A DNA stretch of 64,000 nucleotides from Streptomyces griseus subsp. griseus (lineage in GTDB: Bacteria; Actinomycetota; Actinomycetes; Streptomycetales; Streptomycetaceae): contig NZ_JOJE01000025.1 in the NCBI RefSeq assembly GCF_000720255.1, forward strand, positions 1-64,000, given 5' to 3'. The notes beneath the pieces were generated by a model that saw only the letters and a program-made list of their open reading frames with translations, had not been told where the DNA came from and ran no database searches. Below are positions 8,325 to 17,106 of this stretch, piece by piece. Each line of letters opens with the position of its first letter. The stretch's first letter is position 1. The position numbers and the translations under genes are program-made.

Positions 8325-9656
8325 TCAGCCGGTGAAGGCGGCCGTGCCCTCCGGGGTGCCCCAGCCGGTGGGGCCGTCGTAGCCGGACTTCGCGGTGCAC
8401 AGGTAGCTCGCGGTGGAGCTGCAGGTGCCGTTGCTTCCGCTGGTCACGTCGTTGAGGGCCGAGGTGCCGGCCGCGTTGTAGATGTACTTGGACGGGTAGT
8501 CGCTGCTGCCGGGGGTGCCGGCGAGGGCGTAGACGCCGGCGATGATGGGGGAGGAGGCGCTGGTTCCGCCGAAGGTGTACCAGCCGGCGGTGACGCCGTA
8601 GGAGTCGTAGACGGAGACGCCGGTCGCGGGGTCGGCCACGGCAGAGGTGTCGGCGATGGCGCGCTTGGAGCAGCCGGTGTCGGTCTGCCAGGTCGGCTTG
8701 GCGTCGTAGGCGGAGCAGCCCGAGCCGGTGCCCTCGGTGCTGGAGGTGTTCCAGACGGACTCGGTCCAGCCGCGGGTCGTGGAGGACGTCTTCAGGGCGG
8801 TGCCGCCGACCGCGGTGACGTACTTGGAGGCGGCCGGGTACTCGGCGCCGTAGCCCTCGTCGCCGGCGCTGACGGTGATGGCGACGCCGGGGTGGTTGAA
8901 GTACGAGGAGTCGTAGGTGGCGTCCGACGAGGACTCGCCGCCGCCGTAGCTGTTGGAGACGTACTTGGCGCCCAGCTTGACCGCCTCGTTCACCGCGGTG
9001 CCGAGGTTCGCCATGGAGGCGGACTTGGCCTCGACCAGCAGGATGCTGCACTGCGGGCAGACGGCGCTGGCCATGTCGAGGTCGAGGGACTCCTCCTCGG
9101 CCCAGCCGCTGTCGGCGGAGGGCAGGGAGGTCGTGGAGCCGGTCTGGCTGACCTTCTTGAAGCAGCCGTTGGAGGTGGTGCAGGAGGGCAGGCCGTAGTA
9201 CGAGCGGTACTTCGCGAGGTCGGCGGCGGCGTTCGGGTCGTCGTAGGCGTCGACGATCGCGATGGTCCTGCCGGCGCCGTTGCTCGCGGCGGCGCTGGTC
9301 AGGCCGTAGGCGCGCTGGAGGTCGGAGGGGCCGTAGCCGGAGGGGGTGGAGGCGTCGGCGGCCTTGGGGGTGATGCCGTCGGTCTGGGCGAGGTGCTTCT
9401 GGAAGGCGGTGATGCCGCCGGTGACGCGCAGGGAGTTGCAGGTGAGGTCGCCCTTGTGTTTGGGCGCGGCGCAGGGGGTGGCCGTCCAGGTCACCTTGGA
9501 GGAGGTGCTGGGGGTGGCGGGGGCCGCGTTCGCGTGGGCCGCGGTGCCGAGTCCGGCGAGTACGAGGGTGGCGGTGCCGAGGAGGGCGGAGCCGATCCGT
9601 CCGAGGTGCAGCCGTCTGCCGGAGGGGGTGGGGGAGTTGGGGGGTGTCGTACGCAA
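8325..9656 (-). CDS. Secreted sedolisin-family (S53) serine-carboxyl peptidase
   Basis: This 443-aa protein has a signal peptide (Arg-rich start, hydrophobic core about 20-40, cleavage near AHANAAP). It carries the three sedolisin signatures: the Glu/Asp pair in WAEEESLDLD (about E188 and D192), the oxyanion Asp in SAGDEG (about D266), and the nucleophile in GGTSASSP (about S366). Such enzymes are endopeptidases, usually acting at acid to neutral pH outside the cell. There is only a short pro-region (about 45-105), shorter than the ~180-residue pro-domain of classical sedolisins. It is monocistronic with its own terminator. Several Cys residues suggest disulfides. Confidence 0.86.
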   Translation of the reverse strand: MRTTPPNSPTPSGRRLHLGRIGSALLGTATLVLAGLGTAAHANAAPATPSTSSKVTWTATPCAAPKHKGDLTCNSLRVTGGITAFQKHLAQTDGITPKAADASTPSGYGPSDLQRAYGLTSAAASNGAGRTIAIVDAYDDPNAAADLAKYRSYYGLPSCTTSNGCFKKVSQTGSTTSLPSADSGWAEEESLDLDMASAVCPQCSILLVEAKSASMANLGTAVNEAVKLGAKYVSNSYGGGESSSDATYDSSYFNHPGVAITVSAGDEGYGAEYPAASKYVTAVGGTALKTSSTTRGWTESVWNTSSTEGTGSGCSAYDAKPTWQTDTGCSKRAIADTSAVADPATGVSVYDSYGVTAGWYTFGGTSASSPIIAGVYALAGTPGSSDYPSKYIYNAAGTSALNDVTSGSNGTCSSTASYLCTAKSGYDGPTGWGTPEGTAAFTG

Positions 9657-9962
9657 CGTACAGCCTCCTGGGAGTGGTTGACAGGGGCAGTGCGGGTGGG
9701 GATGGCCACCGGTACGTGGTCCCCGGCGGCGGGCGGCGGCCCGCCGACGACTGTGGCTTGTTGAGTACGTGACAACAAGAAGGGTTCTGGAATCCTGACT
9801 TCCGCCTTACTGAAGGGGGTTGGGGGCTTACTGAGCAATGGCAGGGGGATGGCTCGGGGATGGGCGGGGCTTGACCCGGAGCACAGGGGACACACAGGGT
9901 CGGTGCGGGTTCCCGGAGGGCCTGCGGAGGGCCTGCGGAGGGCCTGCGGAGGGCCTGCGGGG
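9657..9962. other. Intergenic region with sedolisin promoter and a tandem repeat
   Basis: These 306 nt separate two minus-strand genes. They contain the presumed sedolisin promoter (upstream of 9656) and, directly after the stop of the next gene, the 11-bp tandem repeat at 9915-9958. I see no credible gene. Confidence 0.55.
9915..9958. repeat. Four tandem copies of an 11-bp unit
   Basis: GGAGGGCCTGC is repeated four times without mismatch, starting at 9915, 9926, 9937 and 9948. The array ends 4 nt before the stop codon of the minus-strand membrane protein gene, so it lies in the 3' untranslated region. Confidence 0.95.
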
Positions 9963-10505
9963 TCAGCCCCGGGTGCGGCGGCGGTAGTAGTGGACGGTCA
10001 CCGCGCCGAGCAGGGGGCCCCAGGCGACCAGGGGGATGTAGGTGGCGTTGACGAGCCACTGGCCCCAGGGCGTGACGTCCATCTCGCTGTGCAGCATCGT
10101 CCAGACGAGTAACACGCCGTAGGTCGTGCAGGCGAGGGCGCCGAACGCGGCCGGGACGACCGCCGCGAGCACCGGGACGCGGCGGCCGCCGAGGAACGGC
10201 AGCCGGCGGGGCCATACCTCACCCCAGGGCCGTACCAGACCCAGCGTCAGCCACGCGAGACCCTCCTGGGCCAGGGACAGCAGGGGCAGGAGCAGCAGGC
10301 CCCAGCCGGGGACGAGCATCGCGTCGTACTCCGACCGGCCCAGCCCCAGCGGGACGCCCAGCACGACCGCCAGGCGCCACAGGCCGGACGGCAGGGACGC
10401 CCAGACGACGGCGCGGGCGGCGCGGCGTGCCCAGGCGGGGACCCCGGGGACTTCGGTGGGGGTGTGGTGGAGTCGGGTGGGGGTGGCCTGCTGGAGGGTA
10501 AGCAT
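9963..10505 (-). CDS. Polytopic membrane protein of unknown function
   Basis: This 180-aa integral membrane protein has four predicted helices (about residues 28-50, 62-85, 105-125 and 145-168, for example VPVLAAVVPAAFGALACTTY). It ends in a basic YYRRRTRG tail. I do not recognise a functional family. The ATG at 10505 is chosen because GAGGAG lies 8 nt upstream; a longer open frame to 10727 has the composition of non-coding sequence. It stands alone between the sedolisin gene and the WhiJ-type cassette. Confidence 0.7.
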   Translation of the reverse strand: MLTLQQATPTRLHHTPTEVPGVPAWARRAARAVVWASLPSGLWRLAVVLGVPLGLGRSEYDAMLVPGWGLLLLPLLSLAQEGLAWLTLGLVRPWGEVWPRRLPFLGGRRVPVLAAVVPAAFGALACTTYGVLLVWTMLHSEMDVTPWGQWLVNATYIPLVAWGPLLGAVTVHYYRRRTRG

Positions 10506-10651
10506 GCGGCTCGCTCCTCGGATCGGGGATCTGTCGATGCCCTGATGCTGTCGGGAGCGGCCCCGGTCCGGCGTCCGGCCGTCGCACGAACGCCGGATGC
10601 CGAACGGGGGAGGTGCCTGCGGCTTGTGTCCACCGATGGGTGGAGACCCGC

Positions 10652-10897
10652 TTACGGCGCCGGCTCGACGCCCTCCACGAAGTGGTCGAACTCGCCCGCC
10701 TGTACGCCGAGCACGAAGGCGTCCCACTTACGGCGGTTCGTCGTGACGACGTTCCCGGGGTCGCTGGTCTCCCGGATGTACACCGGCGTCTCCGGGTCGT
10801 CCCCCTCGCCGAACGCGATCTCGATCCAGGGGCCCGGCCCGGTCGCCTCCGGCGGGGCGGCGCGTTCCCAGGTGAGGTCGGAGGGGATGTCAGGCAC
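10652..10897 (-). CDS. DUF397 protein
   Basis: This 81-aa small acidic protein of the DUF397 type is recognised by VYIRETSDPGN (equivalent of the family's V.vRDSK.p) and the C-terminal KWDAFVLGVQAGEFD (W.aFv.gv..GeF.). It has no Cys. The GTG start at 10897 overlaps the previous DUF397 gene by 8 nt, so the two are translationally coupled. DUF397 proteins sit beside XRE/DUF5753 regulators across Streptomyces and are thought to act with them in development and antibiotic control. Confidence 0.8.
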   Translation of the reverse strand: MPDIPSDLTWERAAPPEATGPGPWIEIAFGEGDDPETPVYIRETSDPGNVVTTNRRKWDAFVLGVQAGEFDHFVEGVEPAP

Positions 10898-11075
10898 GGG
10901 GGGAGTCCTTCTTGAGGATGAGGAGGAGGGAGGCGAAGGCGGTGGGGGTGGCGGTGAGGATCGACTCCGTCGGGTCGCCGGACTCGGTGAGGTGGATTCG
11001 ATTGGGGCCGGTGGCTATGTGGACGCAGGAGGCACCTTCGGAGCAGTGCGACGACTTCTGCCAGCGTGCGTTCAT
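10890..11075 (-). CDS. DUF397 protein
   Basis: This 61-aa protein starts MNARWQKSSHCSEGASC, the typical W.KSS.s....C beginning of DUF397, followed by HLTESGDPTESILTATPTAF. The ATG at 11075 lies 11 nt after the stop of the XRE regulator, with AAGGGA upstream. It is the first of two DUF397 genes in this cassette. It may be the protein partner of the neighbouring DUF5753 regulator (known association in the WhiJ system; inference here). Confidence 0.82.
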   Translation of the reverse strand: MNARWQKSSHCSEGASCVHIATGPNRIHLTESGDPTESILTATPTAFASLLLILKKDSPRA

Positions 11076-11086
11076 GGGCATTCCCT

Positions 11087-11932
11087 TCACAGCTCTCGCA
11101 ACACGGTGTGGATGAGGTCTCGGGTCTCCGCCGGGGCGAGCGCGACGGACTCGATCCGGTCGAAGAGGGTGCGGTACGTGTGCAACTGGGCCTCCGCGTC
11201 GAGGAAGGCGAGGCCGTGGGCCTGGTCGAGATAGACCGTGTCCAACTGGGGTACCGGGCCCTGCGCATAGTGGATCGACTGCCCGGACCCCGGGTAGGCG
11301 CCGGCGTCGAAGGTGATGGCACGCAGGGTGACGTGGTCTCGCTCGCTCATGTCGAGCAGGTGCCGCAACTGCTTTCGGGCAACGGTGGACCCACCGACCC
11401 TCATGCGGAGGGCGGCCTCGTGGATGATCGCCTCGTACGGCGTCGGATCGTCCTCGCGGAAGAGGACCGCCTGCCGCTTGATGCGGAACGACAAGCGGTG
11501 CTCGATGTCGGGCGGCGAAAGCTCGGTGACTGCCTGACGGAAGATTTCCAGTGCGTATTCACGCGTCTGCAACAGGCCGGGGATGCGCGCCGTGGTGGAG
11601 TCGCGCAAGGACCGGGCGTGGTGTTCCAGTTCCGCCAGGTCGAGCAGTGGGTGGGAGAGCACCTCGCGGTACTCCTCCCACCAACCGCGCTTGCGGTCGC
11701 CGGTCATGTCGGCGATCGCCTCGACGAGGACCTCGTCCGAGCAGTCGTAATGGCAGGCCAAGGTGCGCACGCGCTCGGCGCTGACACCCACCCGGCCCGC
11801 TTCCATGTTGCTGACCTGCGCCTGCTTGATGCCCATGAGTTGACCGGCCTCGGTGGCGGTGAGGCCGGCGCGTTCGCGAAGTTTCCGCAGCTCCGCGCCA
11901 AAACGCAGCTGGCGCCCCGTCGGGTTCCGCAC
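11087..11932 (-). CDS. WhiJ-type XRE regulator with DUF5753 domain
   Basis: The 281-aa protein has an N-terminal helix-turn-helix (about residues 12-65: ELRKLRERAGLTATEAGQLM, then IKQAQVSNMEAGRVGVS). A DUF5753 effector domain follows (about 95-275), marked by ARIPGLLQTREYALEIFR, RIKRQAVL and HYAQGPVPQLDTVYLDQ. The GTG start has AGGAGG 10 nt upstream. Together with the two DUF397 genes and the divergent ATPase-like anti-sigma gene it forms the WhiJ/AbaA-type cassette common in Streptomyces. It probably represses its own divergent promoter region (11933-12083). Confidence 0.9.
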   Translation of the reverse strand: MRNPTGRQLRFGAELRKLRERAGLTATEAGQLMGIKQAQVSNMEAGRVGVSAERVRTLACHYDCSDEVLVEAIADMTGDRKRGWWEEYREVLSHPLLDLAELEHHARSLRDSTTARIPGLLQTREYALEIFRQAVTELSPPDIEHRLSFRIKRQAVLFREDDPTPYEAIIHEAALRMRVGGSTVARKQLRHLLDMSERDHVTLRAITFDAGAYPGSGQSIHYAQGPVPQLDTVYLDQAHGLAFLDAEAQLHTYRTLFDRIESVALAPAETRDLIHTVLREL

Positions 11933-12083
11933 GGGCTTGCCGCCTCCTTGGTGTCACTCACACGAGTGGTAGTGAACGCTATCCGCAGAAAACAGTGAAT
12001 ATATAAACTCCGCGCATCTACCTTACGGGCTGGGTCACCACCATCCGCACTCCCTCAACTCCGCACAGTGATCGGACACTTCC

Positions 12084-12506
12084 ATGCCCACCGTATCCCC
12101 GCCGTGGACCTACACCCTCCAACTTCCGCACGACCTGCGCGCGCCCGGCGTCGCCCGTGCCACCCTCCGTACCGTCCTCACCGCCCATGAACTCGCTGAA
12201 CTCACACCCACCGCGGAGCTGCTCGCCGCCGAGCTCCTCGCCAACGCCCACCTGCACACCAGCGGCCCGTACGCCCTGCGGTTGCGGTCCACGGACTGCG
12301 GTGGGCTACGGGTGGGGGTGTGGGACGGCGATCCCCGCGTGCCGCCCGGTTTCACCCCCGCCGACGGCGTCGTACCACCGGACGCTGACGCCGAGAGCGG
12401 GCGCGGGCTGCACCTCGTGCGGGTCTGCGCTGACAGATGGGGTGCTACGGCCGTCGGTGCGGGGAAGGTGTTGTGGGCCGAGTGTCGACTGGGGAGGCTG
12501 AGCTGA
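12084..12506 (+). CDS. RsbW-type HATPase (anti-sigma-factor-like) protein
   Basis: This 140-aa protein has a GHKL/HATPase fold. The N box is ELLAAELLANAHLHT (about 43-57), the G1 region is LRVGVWDGDPRVP (about 75-87) and the G2 region is ESGRGLHLVRVCADRWG (about 103-119). Proteins of this size are related to RsbW/SpoIIAB kinases and often lie next to WhiJ-type regulators. The lineage is known to bind sigma or other regulators, but no partner is visible here. It is divergent from the XRE gene across a 151-nt AT-richer spacer. Confidence 0.83.
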   Translation: MPTVSPPWTYTLQLPHDLRAPGVARATLRTVLTAHELAELTPTAELLAAELLANAHLHTSGPYALRLRSTDCGGLRVGVWDGDPRVPPGFTPADGVVPPDADAESGRGLHLVRVCADRWGATAVGAGKVLWAECRLGRLS

Positions 12507-12541
12507 CCGGTTTCTCACCTTCGTGGGTCACAGTGGCCCCG

Positions 12542-13300
12542 ATGAAGCGCATCGCCCGCCCGTACGCCCTGCTCTGCGCCCTCGTGCTGCTGGCGGCCAC
12601 CTCCGCCTCAGAGGCGGCCGCGGGAGACGGTCCCGGGCCCCTCGGGGTGACCGTCGTGGCGGCGGCGACGGCTCAGGCCGACCAGGTCGGGGCGCTCTTC
12701 GACGCGGACCGGGCCGACCGGCTCGCCGGGGGGCACTTCTGCACCGCCTCCGTCGTCCACAGCCCGCACCACAACCTCGTCGTCACGGCCGCGCACTGCC
12801 TGGACGGGGCCGGGCACGGCGACCTCGTCTTCGTGCCCGGCTACCGGGACGGGCAGGCGCCGTACGGGGTGTGGCGGGTGAAGCGGCGGTTCCTGCCCGA
12901 GGGGTGGGCCAAGGAGGAGGACGAGGACAGCGACGTGGCGTTCGCGGTACTCGCCGAGGAGGGAGGCAAGGGCGTCGAGGACGTCGTCGGTGGCTTCACC
13001 TTCGCCACGGGGGTCGCCACCGGGGCCACCGCCGTCACCCTCACCGGCTATCCCGACGCCCGCGAGGTGCCTGTCCGCTGCACCAACAGGCCGATCCTGC
13101 ACAGCCGCACCCAGCAGCGCGTCGACTGCCCCGACTTCACCGGCGGGACCAGCGGCAGCCCGTGGGTCAACGGGGACGGGCAGGTGGTGGGCGTCCTGGG
13201 CGGGCACGAGGAGGGCGGGGTGACTCCGGACGTCTCGTACAGCGTGGTGCTGGGCGCCGAGGCCCGGGAGCTGTACCGGGACGCGGCCGCGGACCCGTGA
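12542..13300 (+). CDS. Secreted trypsin-like serine protease
   Basis: This 252-aa protein has a signal peptide (residues 1 to about 27, ending SEAAAG). The trypsin-fold triad is visible: His85 in VVTAAHC, Asp131 in DEDSDVAF and Ser206 in GGTSGSPW. Cys180 and Cys196 could form a disulfide. The chosen ATG at 12542 begins a basic MKRIARP signal; upstream in-frame codons overlap the previous gene. A small GGGGC/GCCCC hairpin follows at 13301-13314. Substrate unknown. Confidence 0.87.
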   Translation: MKRIARPYALLCALVLLAATSASEAAAGDGPGPLGVTVVAAATAQADQVGALFDADRADRLAGGHFCTASVVHSPHHNLVVTAAHCLDGAGHGDLVFVPGYRDGQAPYGVWRVKRRFLPEGWAKEEDEDSDVAFAVLAEEGGKGVEDVVGGFTFATGVATGATAVTLTGYPDAREVPVRCTNRPILHSRTQQRVDCPDFTGGTSGSPWVNGDGQVVGVLGGHEEGGVTPDVSYSVVLGAEARELYRDAAADP

Positions 13301-13351
13301 GGGGCGGGTGCCCCGCGCCGTCCGAACTGAGCCGTGTGGCATGGTCGTTCA

Positions 13352-15094
13352 GTGGACGCACTGAAGGCTCAGGACCCCGCGCGGATAGGCGCGCACACGC
13401 TCCTCGCCCGGCTCGGCGCAGGCGGCATGGGACAGGTCTACCTCGGACGCTCGCCCGGTGGGCGACTGGTGGCGATCAAGGTGATCCGGGACGAGATCAC
13501 CGACCATCCGGAGGCGCTGGCGCGGTTCCGGCGCGAGGTGGAGACGGTGCGGGCGGTGCGGAGCGCGTACACGGCGAACCTCATCGACGCGTCGTTGGAT
13601 GCGGCGCCGTACTGGCTGGCGACCGAGTATGTCTCGGGGCCGACCCTGAGCGAGGCGGTGCGGGAGCGGGGTCCGTTGCCCGCGGAGAGCGCGGGGCGGT
13701 TGTTCGCGGCTCTGGCCGAGGCCTTGGCGAGCGTCCACAGGTACGGAGTGACACACCGGGACTTCAAGCCCCAGAACGTGATCCTCTCCCCGCAGGGGCC
13801 CGTGCTCATCGACTTCGGCATCGCCCGTGGCGCGGCGGACACCGCCCTGACCCAGACCGGGTTCGCCCCGGGGACGCCCGGGTACACCGCCCCCGAGGTG
13901 ATGATCAGCAATCAGGTGGGCGCGGCCGCGGACGTGTTCGCACTGGGGGCCACGCTCGCGTATGCCGCGACGGGGCGACCGCCTTTCGGCTCGGGGCCGA
14001 CGCATGCCGTCTCGTACCGGGTGGTCCATGAGGACATAGACATAGACGGCGTCGAGCCGGAGCTCGCCGGGCTGATCCTGGAATGCGTGGCCAAGGATCC
14101 CGCTCAGCGGCTCGGACTGGATGCTGTCATCGCGCGCTGTGCGGTGTCCTCCGCGCTCGCCGAGGATTCGTTCTACGGGCGGCTCGCCGCCGACGCTACG
14201 GCCGTGCCGCAGGATCCCCGCAGTGCGATGGCGGCCGGACTGATTCCACCTGGGCACGGAGCGCCGACGCCGCCGGCGTACCCGCCGACCGCCGAGCCCG
14301 GGTACGTACCCACGGTCGCCCCCGCGTACGTGCCGACACTCGCGCCGTCGGCGACGGCCGTACCCGAGCGGCGCCGGTCGCGCCGTACGCCCTTGCTGGT
14401 GGCCCTCGCGGTCGTCATGGTGGCCGGGTCGGCGGCCCTGATGGCGCTGAAACCGTGGGACGGGGACCGCACCGAGGCGCGGGACACGGGCAAGTCGTCC
14501 GCGTCTCCGACCTCGAGCGCCGCGCCGCAGCGGGCACCGGAGTACATCCTGAACGACAGGGTCTCCCGGGACAGATGGACCTTGTCGCCCAATCCCGACG
14601 AGGCCGCATACGGCATGGGCAAGTGTCAGCAGATCGGTGCGGTCAGTCCGCGCGATGAGCTCCAGTACAGCGCGAAAGACGCTGACGACCCTGACTCCCC
14701 CACGGTCGCCAAGCGAGCGGAGATCAGCTTCAGGTTCAAGAACGCCGGGAACAACGGCAAGAGACCCGAGCCGTATTACGTCTCGCTGGGCGTGAAGCCC
14801 CCGCACGAGATCGACGCCGACACGGGCAAGCCGTACGACGTGATGATGGAGAGCAAGAACGTCGGCTATACGAGCAAGCCCGTGGACATCTACAAGCACT
14901 GGAAGGACGGCGGGTACGTAAAACTCACCTATCCCGACGACTTCCAGAGCCACTTCCCGAAGGACAAGGTCTACCCGGCGATCCCCGTGGCCAACGACCC
15001 GGGGGACTGGACCGCGGTTCTGTATCACGTGAAGAGCAGCCCGACCGATTACGAGAGCATCGGTTGCACCGGTTTCCGCGCGGGAAGCTCATAG
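13352..15094 (+). CDS. Membrane Ser/Thr protein kinase (PknB type)
   Basis: This 580-aa protein begins with a Hanks-type kinase domain (about residues 10-270). It has the glycine loop LGAGGMGQVY, catalytic Lys43 in VAIKVI, catalytic loop HRDFKPQN (Asp137, with Phe replacing the usual Leu), DFG at 154-156, and GTPGYTAPE. A Pro/Tyr-rich linker follows (PPAYPPTAEPGYVPTVAPAY), then one membrane helix at about 345-365 and an extracellular domain of about 200 residues with no PASTA repeats that I recognise. It probably senses something outside the cell. GTG 13352 is preferred to GTG 13334 because kinase homology starts immediately after it; the ribosome-binding site is weak for both. Confidence 0.9.
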   Translation: MDALKAQDPARIGAHTLLARLGAGGMGQVYLGRSPGGRLVAIKVIRDEITDHPEALARFRREVETVRAVRSAYTANLIDASLDAAPYWLATEYVSGPTLSEAVRERGPLPAESAGRLFAALAEALASVHRYGVTHRDFKPQNVILSPQGPVLIDFGIARGAADTALTQTGFAPGTPGYTAPEVMISNQVGAAADVFALGATLAYAATGRPPFGSGPTHAVSYRVVHEDIDIDGVEPELAGLILECVAKDPAQRLGLDAVIARCAVSSALAEDSFYGRLAADATAVPQDPRSAMAAGLIPPGHGAPTPPAYPPTAEPGYVPTVAPAYVPTLAPSATAVPERRRSRRTPLLVALAVVMVAGSAALMALKPWDGDRTEARDTGKSSASPTSSAAPQRAPEYILNDRVSRDRWTLSPNPDEAAYGMGKCQQIGAVSPRDELQYSAKDADDPDSPTVAKRAEISFRFKNAGNNGKRPEPYYVSLGVKPPHEIDADTGKPYDVMMESKNVGYTSKPVDIYKHWKDGGYVKLTYPDDFQSHFPKDKVYPAIPVANDPGDWTAVLYHVKSSPTDYESIGCTGFRAGSS

Positions 15095-15136
15095 ACTGGC
15101 GCGGGCGGGATCCCGGCGGGTGAGGGGCGGTTGACG

Positions 15137-16138
15137 GTGCGTAAGGCGTGGATCGTGGCGGGCGCCGCAGCCGCGGCGGGGATCAGCTTCGTGATGCTGC
15201 TCGTCGTCGGCGTGTACGTCGTCGCCGGAAACGTGCTCAACAGCGGGGCCGGCAGGAGCGTAGGGCTCGCCAAGGGAGCGGTGCCGGCCGCCTATCGGGA
15301 CCTCGTACAGAAGTGGGGCAATCTCTGCCCCGCCCTCAACCCCGCGCTGCTCGCGGCCCAGCTGTACCAGGAGAGCGGATTCAACCCGAACGCCAAGAGT
15401 CCGGCGAAGGCGGAGGGGATAGCGCAATTCATCCCGGGGACCTGGGCATCGCACGGGATCGACGGTGACGGCGACGGTGACCGCGACGTATGGGATCCGA
15501 ATGACGCGATTCCATCGGCCGCGAAGTACGACTGCTCCCTCGCCTCGTACGTGAAGGACGTGCCCGGCGACCCGACCCACAACATGCTCGCGTCCTACAA
15601 CGCCGGTGCCTACGCGGTCATCAAGTACGGGGGTGTGCCGCCGTACCGGGAGACCCAGAACTACGTGAAGACGATCACGACACTGGAGGAGAGCTTCGCC
15701 GCCCCCGCCACCCGCGTCGATCCGTCCGAGCAGGCCGCCGGAGCCATCTACTACGCGCAGAAGAAGCTCGGGACGCCGTATCTGTGGGGTGGGACCGGTA
15801 CCGCTGAGCAGGGCGGACGGTTCGACTGTTCGGGGCTGACGCAGGCCGCGTACAAGAGTGTGGGGATCACGCTTCCGCGGGTGGCGAACGATCAGTACAA
15901 CGCGGGGCCGCACCCCTCTCGGGACGAGCTGCTGCCGGGGGATCTGGTGTTCTTCTCGACCGATCCGAACAACTCCCGGGCCATCGATCACGTGGGGATC
16001 TACGTGGGGGGCGGGTACATGATCGACGCGCCCCGGACGGGGGCCGTGATCCGGTTCGATCCGATCGACACGCGCAAATACTTCGGCGCGACCCGGGTAA
16101 CCGAAGATGGCGCGAAAGCGCTCCCCACGCACGTCTGA
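15137..16138 (+). CDS. Lytic transglycosylase-NlpC/P60 cell-wall hydrolase (VirB1/TcpG-like)
   Basis: This 333-aa protein has an N-terminal membrane anchor (about 5-32) and an SLT lysozyme-like domain (about 65-185) with catalytic Glu79 in LYQESGFNP and GIAQFIPGTW. An NlpC/P60 endopeptidase domain follows (about 200-325) with Cys231 in RFDCSGLTQ and His285 in DHVGIYVGG. The SLT plus NlpC pairing is characteristic of cell-wall enzymes of Gram-positive conjugation systems, so it may serve the T4SS-like cluster upstream. GTG 15137 is preferred to TTG 15131, because GAGGGG at 15122-15127 sits 9 nt from the GTG. Confidence 0.88.
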   Translation: MRKAWIVAGAAAAAGISFVMLLVVGVYVVAGNVLNSGAGRSVGLAKGAVPAAYRDLVQKWGNLCPALNPALLAAQLYQESGFNPNAKSPAKAEGIAQFIPGTWASHGIDGDGDGDRDVWDPNDAIPSAAKYDCSLASYVKDVPGDPTHNMLASYNAGAYAVIKYGGVPPYRETQNYVKTITTLEESFAAPATRVDPSEQAAGAIYYAQKKLGTPYLWGGTGTAEQGGRFDCSGLTQAAYKSVGITLPRVANDQYNAGPHPSRDELLPGDLVFFSTDPNNSRAIDHVGIYVGGGYMIDAPRTGAVIRFDPIDTRKYFGATRVTEDGAKALPTHV

Positions 16139-16374
16139 ACCGAGGGGTGACCCGCCCGCTGAGCTGCGGCGATGGGTCTCTCTTCGATAACGTCTGGGTG
16201 ATCATTCGGTGGAGAGTGGAACGTATCAATGAGGAGCGTGCGTTCCTGTTGTCGTAGCCGGTCGTACGTACGGGAACGGGCGCGGAAAACGGTCTACGCA
16301 CCACGGGGGTGGTTGCAGGACCGGCACACATGGGACGTGTGCCGGGCAGAACACGACGAAGGGGCCGCAGCACC

Positions 16375-17082
16375 ATGGCTGGACTCGCCGAATCCGGGTC
16401 GAACCCCGACGTCGACCTGCTCTATGACATCAACGGGCTCGCCAAGGACGCGCCGCACTGGCTCGACCGGGGCGTGGAGTTCGTCGGTGAGTACGGGCTG
16501 TTGCTCGCGATGGTCCTGCTGGTGCTGGGGTGCTGGTGGAGTGTGCGGCGCAACGGCAGGGGCGATGCGGCTTCGTCGGTCGCGGCCCTGGTGTGGGCGC
16601 CGCTGGCCGCCGCTGTGGCCGTGCTGGTGAACGTGCCGATCCGGGGGTTCGTGGAGCGGCCTCGGCCGTTCCTCGACCACCAGGGGCTGGAAGTGCTGAT
16701 CTCCGGCAAGACCGACTACTCGTTCGTGAGTGACCACGCGACGATCACCATGGCGATGGCCGTGGGGTTGTTCGTCGCGAATCGGCGGTTCGGGGTGGTC
16801 GGGATCGGTGTCGCCCTGCTTGAGGGGTTCTGCCGGGTTTATATGGGTGTGCACTATCCGACCGATGTGGTTGGCGGGTTCGCGCTCGGGACCGCTGTGG
16901 CGCTTCTGCTGTCTCCGTTGGCGATGGCGTTGTTGACGCCGGTGGCCAGGGCTGTGGAGCGGTCGCCGAGGGTGGGGTGGCTCGTTCGGGCTCGGGGGAC
17001 GTCGTACGACGGGCAGGGGTCGGTCGTCTCGGGGGCGCCCGGGGAGCGTGTGGGGGCCGAGGAGCGGGACCTCGCCGCATAG
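16375..17082 (+). CDS. PAP2-family membrane phosphatase
   Basis: This 235-aa protein has about five membrane helices and the three PAP2 phosphatase motifs: VPIRGFVERPRPF (KxxxxxxRP-like, about 80-92), SFVSDHATITM (PSGH-like, about 115-125, with Asp in place of Gly before His) and RVYMGVHYPTDVVGG (SRxxxxxHxxxD-like, about 155-170). Enzymes of this family dephosphorylate undecaprenyl pyrophosphate or lipid phosphates on the outer face of the membrane. AAGGGG sits about 11 nt upstream of the ATG. It converges with the oxidoreductase gene 24 nt away. Confidence 0.87.
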   Translation: MAGLAESGSNPDVDLLYDINGLAKDAPHWLDRGVEFVGEYGLLLAMVLLVLGCWWSVRRNGRGDAASSVAALVWAPLAAAVAVLVNVPIRGFVERPRPFLDHQGLEVLISGKTDYSFVSDHATITMAMAVGLFVANRRFGVVGIGVALLEGFCRVYMGVHYPTDVVGGFALGTAVALLLSPLAMALLTPVARAVERSPRVGWLVRARGTSYDGQGSVVSGAPGERVGAEERDLAA

Positions 17083-17106
17083 GGCGACGCCCCGCCCAGT
17101 CGACGG

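Noticed and set aside
13301-13314. Small GGGGC-GGGT-GCCCC hairpin after the trypsin-like gene
   Set aside because: Only a 5-bp stem and directly followed by the kinase gene; too weak to call a terminator.
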